This document shows positions 1 through 4,783 of a DNA stretch of 6,141 nucleotides, piece after piece. Origin of the DNA: Deltaproteobacteria bacterium. GTDB taxonomy: Bacteria > Desulfobacterota > Binatia > UBA9968. How positions within the stretch are numbered: position 1 is the stretch's first letter; every line of letters begins with the position of its first letter. Both the position numbers and the translations under genes were made by a program. The DNA lies in contig JACPDC010000057.1 in the NCBI GenBank assembly GCA_016184235.1, positions 1 through 6,141 on the forward strand, written 5' to 3'. The notes under the pieces are model-generated. The model searched no databases and was not told where the DNA came from. It saw only the letters and a list, made by a program, of their open reading frames with translations.

Positions 1-14
1 AGGGCGATTCAGTA

Positions 15-359
15 ATGATTCTTTATTTCATCGAGTGGGACCTTCCCGACCAGAAGGCGAATCTCACGATCTACGCCAACAAGGCGAAAAACGACTGGCT
101 GCCGGCGACGCTGGCGCATCCCGGCGTGCACGAAATCCGCAATTACCGCAATCCCTTCGAGGTCACCCCGCAGGTCGGCATCAGCATCGAGTTTGAATCG
201 TTGGAGGCGTGGCGCGATTATCTCGAGTCCCAGGACTACATCCGCATCATGCGCGAGCTGCGCATCCTCGGCTGCTGTAACTTCTCCACCCACCTCTGGG
301 CCCCGTCGAAGTATTTTCCCGAAGTGCTGAAGGCGGAGAAGAAGCAACCCCGACCCTAA
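15..359 (+). CDS. Small protein of unknown function, possible dimeric alpha/beta-barrel (ferredoxin-like) fold
   Basis: I do not recognise this 114-residue protein. Its predicted order of elements is strand (residues 1-10), helix (about 18-35), strand (38-46), strand (52-60), helix (61-84), strand (86-95). This matches the beta-alpha-beta-beta-alpha-beta pattern of small dimeric alpha/beta-barrel proteins, a superfamily that includes monooxygenases, decarboxylases and stress proteins. No signal peptide or membrane segment is visible, so it is probably cytoplasmic. Tryptophans (W9, W28, W66, W94) and a CC pair near residue 86 stand out, but no catalytic motif is apparent. The ATG at 15 has a plausible AGGG about 10 bases upstream. 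The frame is open to the left edge, so an earlier start outside the window cannot be excluded. The fold is inferred from the pattern alone. Confidence 0.75.
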   Translation: MILYFIEWDLPDQKANLTIYANKAKNDWLPATLAHPGVHEIRNYRNPFEVTPQVGISIEFESLEAWRDYLESQDYIRIMRELRILGCCNFSTHLWAPSKYFPEVLKAEKKQPRP

Positions 360-380
360 ATCAGGTAAATACCCGATTTA
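357..380. repeat. Imperfect palindrome at the end of the first gene
   Basis: Two 11-base arms (TAAATCAGGTA and TACCCGATTTA) face each other across AA with a single mismatch. The left arm begins on the stop codon of the upstream gene. No T-run follows, so it is not a standard intrinsic terminator. The short centre and the symmetry would suit a binding site for a dimeric regulator acting on the sensor gene downstream. The role is inferred. Confidence 0.4.
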
Positions 381-511
381 CATAACCAAGACGATGTGTA
401 TTGTAGCCACCAATATCGTGCGGCCACGAAAGCGCTAAGTTAAATATCAGCGACACCCTCTTAAATTGTTTGGTCCTCTCGCGCAAATTAACCCACTACA
501 GACTGTGGGCT

Positions 512-517
512 AGGGAG
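512..517 (+). promoter_or_regulatory. Ribosome binding site that favours the ATG start of the sensor gene
   Basis: AGGGAG ends 11 bases before the ATG at 529 but only 2 bases before the alternative in-frame TTG at 520. That spacing is workable, if slightly long, for the ATG and too short for the TTG. An in-frame TAG at 511-513 rules out any earlier start. Confidence 0.5.
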
Positions 518-528
518 CCTTGATCGGC

Positions 529-2049
529 ATGGAAGCGAAAAGCCTGATTTCCCCTGCTCCGGCGATGAGGCGCCTGTTGTCTCTGGTGCCGCTGGGAGGG
601 TCCCTTCCGGAGAATGCGTGGCGCAACCGGCATCGCTTCTTGGTGGGACTCACTTGGTTCCACGCGCTCATCATCGCCCTGGTGGGGCCGGCCTTGGGCT
701 ACAGCTGGGAGTGGAGTCTTGGCGCGCTGTACCGCGACGGCACGGTAGCCCACACGGTCATGGAGGGGCTGATCGTCGCTTTGTTTGCGGCCCTGGCGAC
801 AAGGGGAGTCGGCCGCGCCTTCCAAGCCACGATGATCGGCTTTGGACTGATGAGCTCGTCCGCCATCCTTGTGCATCTCTCGGGCGGCTATATCGAGTTC
901 CACTTCCACTTCTTTGTGATGCTTGCCTTCCTGGCCCTATACCAGGATTGGATACCGTACAGCCTGGCCATCGTGTATGTTCTTATCCACCACGGTGTCG
1001 TTGGCGTGTTGTGGCCCGAGGAGGTCTACAATCACACAGCGGCGTTCAATGCCCCCTGGACCTGGGCGGGAATCCACGCCGCCTTTGTGCTCTGTGCCTC
1101 CGTCGGGAGCATGACCGCCTGGCGTTTCAATGAAAAGGCCTTCGCGCAAACCCAACGGATCCTGCAATCGGCAGGCGAAGGGATCCATGGCCTGGATCGC
1201 GACGGCAAGGTGACCTTCATGAACCCGGCAGCCAGCGAGATGCTCGGCGCGGACGCCAGGTACGCCGTCGGCAAGCACATGCATGAGATCGTGCGCCATA
1301 CGACCGCCGAAGGCGCTTCCTTTGCCGGCGGGGAATCGCCTATCCTGGAGCCCCTCAAAGACGGGCTCGCGCGTCGCGGGACGGATCAAATCTTCCAGCG
1401 GATGGATGGCAGGAACTTCTTCGTGGATTATCTGAGCACCCCTATCGTCGAACGCGGAGAGCTGACCGGCGTGGTCGTCACCTTCACGGATGTCACCGAG
1501 CGCAAGCGGGCCGAGGAACAGCTTCAACGGCACCGCGACAGGCAGGCTGCGCTGCACGACATCAACCTGGCCATTACTTCGACTCTGGATCTTAAATCGG
1601 TCTTGCGCCTCCTCCTTGAGAAAATCGATCCTATTGTCCCCTACCCGGTGGTCACCGTTGTCAGGCTGCTCAACAAAAGGACCGGAGAATTGGAAACCGT
1701 GGCCTCGCGCAACCTCGATGAAGGGGAGTGGGGAGGCGAGCGGTGGAGATCGGGACGCGGTCTCGCTTATCTGGTGCTCGAGCCTAGGACCCCCATGGTC
1801 ATCCGCAACCTCCACACGAATCCGGGCGTGCAAGAGCCGGATTTTTACCGCACCCGCGGACTGGTCTCCTACCTCGGAGTGCCCCTGATCGCCAAAGGGG
1901 AGATCTTGGGAGTCCTCGGCCTCTACACGAGGCAAGAGCATGAATTCAGCAAGGAGGAGACTGCGTTCTTCACCACCCTGGCACAGCAGGCGTCCATAGC
2001 GATTCACAACTCACGGCTCTTTGAGCAGGCAAAGCCAAAAGGGGAATGA
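529..2049 (+). CDS. Membrane-anchored PAS-GAF sensor protein lacking an output domain
   Basis: Read from the ATG at 529 this is a 506-residue sensor. Residues about 38-198 form five or six membrane segments. They contain a histidine-rich stretch (GGYIEFHFHFFV at 119-130, HH at 154-155, then H169 and H183) of the kind found in the membrane modules of some histidine kinases, diguanylate cyclases and chemoreceptors. A PAS domain follows (about 205-325), with GLDRDGKVTFMNPAA early and the typical closing VTFTDVTERKRAEEQL. A short charged helix leads to a GAF domain (about 344-498) with SYLGVPL and the closing helix QASIAIHNSRLFEQ. In related proteins a kinase or GGDEF domain comes next. Here the protein stops six residues later, and the convergent gene starts within 23 bases. 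It probably senses a small ligand or redox state at the inner membrane and acts on a partner, or it is the remnant of a kinase. The domain calls are firm; the signal is unknown. Confidence 0.85.
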   Translation: MEAKSLISPAPAMRRLLSLVPLGGSLPENAWRNRHRFLVGLTWFHALIIALVGPALGYSWEWSLGALYRDGTVAHTVMEGLIVALFAALATRGVGRAFQATMIGFGLMSSSAILVHLSGGYIEFHFHFFVMLAFLALYQDWIPYSLAIVYVLIHHGVVGVLWPEEVYNHTAAFNAPWTWAGIHAAFVLCASVGSMTAWRFNEKAFAQTQRILQSAGEGIHGLDRDGKVTFMNPAASEMLGADARYAVGKHMHEIVRHTTAEGASFAGGESPILEPLKDGLARRGTDQIFQRMDGRNFFVDYLSTPIVERGELTGVVVTFTDVTERKRAEEQLQRHRDRQAALHDINLAITSTLDLKSVLRLLLEKIDPIVPYPVVTVVRLLNKRTGELETVASRNLDEGEWGGERWRSGRGLAYLVLEPRTPMVIRNLHTNPGVQEPDFYRTRGLVSYLGVPLIAKGEILGVLGLYTRQEHEFSKEETAFFTTLAQQASIAIHNSRLFEQAKPKGE

Positions 2050-2071
2050 GCGGGATAAGATGCCGGCGGGA

Positions 2072-3301
2072 TCAGGCGGGTCTGTAAGACCAAATTTCCT
2101 TCAGCCGCAAGATGTGGATGCCCTGATTTTTCTCGCTAATGTAGATGCATCCTCGTCGATCCACCAGGACATCTTCGACCTGGGCGACGAGCCGGCTCGG
2201 CTTCGTTCCGATCCTCTCCTTGGGATCGGGCGGGATGAAATAGGCGATCTCTTTGGGCGCGCGCGGATCGCGGATGTCGTAGACCCTGAGGCCGGCGTTG
2301 AAATAGGTGAGATAGGCAACGTCGTCCCTGTCTTCCAAACAGGCCTGGTGGTTCGAGTGGTGCTGGTTGTGCGGCCCGAAGCGGCCTCCCTTGGCGAAAA
2401 AATTCTTCAGGCCGGATCCCACGGGCGGAAGCGGCTGCGGGAAAAGAGAGATCAGGCGGGGCTCCTTTTCATCTTTGATGTCGACGATGCCGGCGAGGTT
2501 CAAGTTCTCATCCCCGTTCTCGGCGATCGCCTCGTCGTTGATCAAGGCGAGTCTTCGGCGCGGCAAGGGGAGATAGGTGTGGATGCCCTGCCGGCTGCAC
2601 AGGCCGTGAAAGAGCAGCTGGCTCACCATCTTCGGGCGCGAGACGTCCGAAATGTCCAGGATGATCGCTCCGCCGTCCCCATAGGGGAGGTAGGCGCGGT
2701 TTCCCTCCACGTGGGCCGGACCATGCAAGGAAAGTCTCGCCCCGCTCTTGGCCGCTCGTTCCTCCTGCTCCGGCAGCCAGAAGCGGGAGACCTCTCTCGG
2801 TTGGCCGGGATCCGAAATATCGACGATCTGGTAGATCTTCTTGTCGAATCCGGGCGCGCCTCCGGCCGCGTGCACCAGAGGGCCGCCATCGTAAAAATTC
2901 CGGTGCGTTCCGGTGCTGTCCGTGCGGTAGTGGCTTAGCTGTCGGGGCTTGACCGGGTCGGCGAGGTCCCAGACCAGGAAGCCTTCAGTAAATGGTTGTC
3001 CGTCGATGCCGCCCCAGCCCGGCGCGATCCGCTCCAGGGCCGTGACCATCTTGCCCTCGGCTACCTGGATTTGAATCGTCCAGCTGTTCTCCGGTCCGGG
3101 AATGAAAGCGGCATACTGCGGCGCGCTCGGATCGGTGACATCGAGGATGCTCCAGCCGCGATGCCAGAGATGGCCCATGTAGAGATACCAGCGGCCGTTA
3201 ACCTCCTGCATGGCGAGCTTGAAGGCGGGCCGGCCGCCGAGATCGTGGTAGCCGAGGACCTCGATGTTGCGGGAGAACCAAGGTGTCAGTGTCGTCGTCA
3301 T
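2072..3301 (-). CDS. LVIVD-repeat beta-propeller protein
   Basis: This 409-residue protein has six copies of a DxxDPxxP-like signature: LDVTDPSAP (53-61), WDLADPVKP (111-119), VDISDPGQP (160-168), LDISDVSRP (215-223), VDIKDEKEP (273-281) and YDIRDPRAP (341-349). The spacing of 49-68 residues is what one blade per repeat would give, so a six-bladed propeller of the LVIVD type is likely. No signal peptide or lipobox is seen at the N-terminus, although many proteins of this type are exported, so it is probably cytoplasmic. Histidines cluster at H44/H47, H193/H197, H241 and GPHNQHHSNHQ (309-319), which could bind a metal or line an active site, as in the metal-dependent propellers of the SBP56/methanethiol oxidase type; that comparison is inference. 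Its ATG lies 3 bases after the endonuclease III stop, so the two are very likely co-transcribed and translationally coupled. The exact function is unknown. Confidence 0.85.
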   Translation of the reverse strand: MTTTLTPWFSRNIEVLGYHDLGGRPAFKLAMQEVNGRWYLYMGHLWHRGWSILDVTDPSAPQYAAFIPGPENSWTIQIQVAEGKMVTALERIAPGWGGIDGQPFTEGFLVWDLADPVKPRQLSHYRTDSTGTHRNFYDGGPLVHAAGGAPGFDKKIYQIVDISDPGQPREVSRFWLPEQEERAAKSGARLSLHGPAHVEGNRAYLPYGDGGAIILDISDVSRPKMVSQLLFHGLCSRQGIHTYLPLPRRRLALINDEAIAENGDENLNLAGIVDIKDEKEPRLISLFPQPLPPVGSGLKNFFAKGGRFGPHNQHHSNHQACLEDRDDVAYLTYFNAGLRVYDIRDPRAPKEIAYFIPPDPKERIGTKPSRLVAQVEDVLVDRRGCIYISEKNQGIHILRLKEIWSYRPA

Positions 3302-3304
3302 CTC

Positions 3305-3961
3305 TTAACGGCTTATTCCTACTCCCACTCTAGCGCAATATTTCTTCACCTGGCACCGGCTGCACATGGGCGAGATCGGCCGGCACAAGTGCTGGCCGAA
3401 GGTGACGAGGAGATCGTTGTATTCCAGCCAGTACTGCCTGGGCAGCTTCTCTCTCAGGGCGAACTCGGTCTCTTTGGGATTTTTGGTCCGAACGTAGCCC
3501 CAGCGGTTGGAGATGCGATGCACGTGGGTATCGACGCAGATGCCCGGCTTGCGGTAGCCGAGGGTCACCACCAGGTTCGCGGTCTTGCGCCCCACGCCCT
3601 TGAGCTTCAACAGCTCGTCGATCTCATCGGGAACTTTGCCGGAATATGTTTCCAGCAGCGCGCGGCAGATGGCGCGGATATTTTTCGCCTTGGTGCGGTA
3701 AAAGCCCACCGGAAAGATCGCCTTCTCGATCTTCCTGGCCGTGAGCTTGAGCATCTCTGCCGGCGTGTTTGCCAGGGCGAAGAGCCGGTGCGAGGCCCGG
3801 GCGGTGGTCGCGTCCTGGGTGCGCAGGCTCAGGATGCACGAGATCAGAACGTGGAACGGGCTCTCGGACGATTGCGCCACCACGGTGACGATCGGCGTCT
3901 GCCATTTCGGCACCTCGCGCCGCAAGATGCGGACGGCCGGGTGAATTTGCTTTTCGGTCAT
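3305..3961 (-). CDS. nth: Endonuclease III, base-excision-repair DNA glycosylase/AP lyase
   Basis: Endonuclease III removes oxidised pyrimidines from DNA and nicks the abasic site in base excision repair. The 218-residue product is close to the 211 of E. coli Nth. The helix-hairpin-helix reads LKGVGRKTANLV, with the catalytic lysine at K126. The catalytic aspartate is D144 in CVDTHVHR. The C-terminal 4Fe-4S loop is complete: C193, C200, C203 and C209 give the family spacing C-x6-C-x2-C-x5-C. Residues 45-50 read SLRTQD where E. coli has SAQATD, so the DNA-inserting Gln41 is replaced by Arg47, a variant I associate with another branch of the family. The ATG at 3961 has no clear ribosome binding site, and no other ATG occurs in frame before an upstream stop. 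The propeller gene follows after 3 bases. The enzyme appears intact and functional. Confidence 0.95.
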   Translation of the reverse strand: MTEKQIHPAVRILRREVPKWQTPIVTVVAQSSESPFHVLISCILSLRTQDATTARASHRLFALANTPAEMLKLTARKIEKAIFPVGFYRTKAKNIRAICRALLETYSGKVPDEIDELLKLKGVGRKTANLVVTLGYRKPGICVDTHVHRISNRWGYVRTKNPKETEFALREKLPRQYWLEYNDLLVTFGQHLCRPISPMCSRCQVKKYCARVGVGISR

Positions 3962-3981
3962 AGCGTATGGAACGACTAAAA

Positions 3982-4025
3982 CGGTTCGAACCGTTCGAAC
4001 GGTTCCAATCGTTCGACGGTTCAGG
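3982..4025. repeat. Five-unit tandem array of a 9-base repeat with internal palindromes
   Basis: The units read CGGTTCGAA, CCGTTCGAA, CGGTTCCAA, TCGTTCGA (one base short) and CGGTTCAGG, so GTTC recurs at 3984, 3993, 4002, 4011 and 4019. The centre holds perfect palindromes, one of 16 bases at 3980-3995 and one of 18 bases at 3988-4005. The array sits between the divergent nth and Nudix genes, 20 bases upstream of the nth start, so it lies where the nth promoter or leader should be. It may bind a regulator, form a hairpin, or be a dispersed genomic repeat. Confidence 0.7.
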
Positions 4026-4097
4026 GATCGCTTTTTCGACCCGGATTATGTAAATTGAGGATCTATCACAGATTGGCAAGAAGAAAAACTTTTAGCG

Positions 4098-4682
4098 ATG
4101 ATCGCCGACAAGATCTTTACCGTCCTGCAATCCCGCACCCCGAGAACCTTGGGAGAGGAGCGCTTGAGGCCGGCCGCGGTCCTGGTGCCGATCCAGGAGA
4201 GGGCGGACGGCGACCATCTGGTGTTGACGCAGCGGGCGGCGATGCTCAGCTCGCACCAGGGTCAGGTGGCCTTCCCGGGAGGAAGAGTGGATCAGGAAGA
4301 TTCCGGTCCCCTTCAGGCGGCGCTGCGGGAGAGCGAGGAGGAGATCGGGATTCGTCCCCGCGATGTGCGCGTCCTGGGACAGCTCGATCAGGTCACGGCA
4401 GCGGCCGACTATCTGGTCACCCCCTTCGTCGGCGTGATCCCCTTTCCCTATGAGTTTCGTTTGAACCCGGCGGAGACCACGGCGGTCTTTTCCGTTCCGG
4501 TCTCCGCGCTGCTGGATCCGGAGCGCTTGCGCATGGAGGCGCGCCCTTATCTCTCCTCTCGGCGCGATCCGATCTACCACTTCCATTACGAGGGCTGGGA
4601 CATCTGGGGCGCCACGGCGCGCATCATCACCCAGCTATTGGAGCTTGCCTATGGCTTCGAAATCCAAAGGAACGTGGATTAA
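4098..4682 (+). CDS. Nudix hydrolase of the CoA pyrophosphatase (NudL/YeaB-like) type
   Basis: The 194-residue protein carries the two signatures of CoA-pyrophosphatase Nudix enzymes, which cleave coenzyme A and acyl-CoA to phosphopantetheine and 3',5'-ADP. The upstream motif is LTQRAAMLSSHQGQVAFPGG (43-62). The Nudix helix follows, with R77, E78, E81, E82 and G84 as the metal-binding core REsxEExG. As in E. coli NudL, the acidic residue before this core (D68) sits one position off the standard Nudix box. The arginine usual in the CoA motif (RxxxG) is serine here (S51), so substrate preference is less certain than family membership. Residues 91-115, with a GQLDQVTAAADYLVTPFVG stretch, also match the family. 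No signal or membrane segment is seen, so it is cytosolic. The ATG at 4098 has only a weak purine-rich stretch upstream. The gene's last 32 bases overlap the lipoprotein gene. Confidence 0.9.
   Translation: MIADKIFTVLQSRTPRTLGEERLRPAAVLVPIQERADGDHLVLTQRAAMLSSHQGQVAFPGGRVDQEDSGPLQAALRESEEEIGIRPRDVRVLGQLDQVTAAADYLVTPFVGVIPFPYEFRLNPAETTAVFSVPVSALLDPERLRMEARPYLSSRRDPIYHFHYEGWDIWGATARIITQLLELAYGFEIQRNVD
4640..4643 (+). promoter_or_regulatory. Ribosome binding site of the small lipoprotein gene
   Basis: GGAG lies 7 bases before the ATG at 4651, an ideal spacing, and sits inside the 3' end of the Nudix gene. It is the best ribosome binding site in this cluster and the main evidence, beyond the lipobox, that the short reading frame is translated. 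Confidence 0.6.
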
Positions 4683-4776
4683 AGGCGGGCTGATTCTTCT
4701 CTTTTTCGCTCTCGTCGCCTGCAGCGCTTCGCCGGCCTTTGACGGGAAGGATACGATTCCCGTAGAGCAGCCGTAG
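4651..4776 (+). CDS. Small lipoprotein (41 residues)
   Basis: This short gene begins MASKSKGTWIKGG (three lysines), continues with a hydrophobic stretch LILLFFALVA, and has a lipobox LVAC with the lipidated cysteine at C24. The mature part would be only 18 residues, CSASPAFDGKDTIPVEQP. Serine follows the cysteine rather than aspartate, which by the E. coli Lol rule would send it to the outer membrane. Processing would need Lgt, signal peptidase II and Lnt, and lnt itself starts 7 bases after this gene's stop. The start overlaps the end of the Nudix gene by 32 bases in a different frame, which suggests translational coupling. In size it resembles small lipoproteins of the entericidin kind, but I see no specific similarity. 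The function is unknown. The complete signal sequence and good ribosome binding site make a chance reading frame unlikely. Confidence 0.7.
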   Translation: MASKSKGTWIKGGLILLFFALVACSASPAFDGKDTIPVEQP

Positions 4777-4783
4777 CCTGGCT

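Noticed and set aside
520..528. TTG at 520 as the start of the sensor gene
   Set aside because: The AGGGAG ribosome binding site ends 2 bases before it, too close; the ATG at 529 has a workable spacing.
2079..2091. Hairpin GGTCT-GTA-AGACC near the convergent gene ends as a bidirectional terminator
   Set aside because: The stem is only 5 pairs, there is no T-run on either side, and it lies within the last codons of the propeller gene.
2021..2938. Long + strand open frame of 305 codons opposite the propeller gene, and a similar 327-codon frame at 2996-3979
   Set aside because: Both are antisense to genes with clear family motifs. Their translations are low-complexity and rich in Arg, Gly, Ala and Val, as expected from the complementary strand of GC-rich coding DNA.
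4020..4097. Promoter for the Nudix gene around TTATGTAAATT (4046-4056)
   Set aside because: The segment is AT-rich and could hold a -10 box, but no -35 box with acceptable spacing could be found, so it was not listed as a feature.
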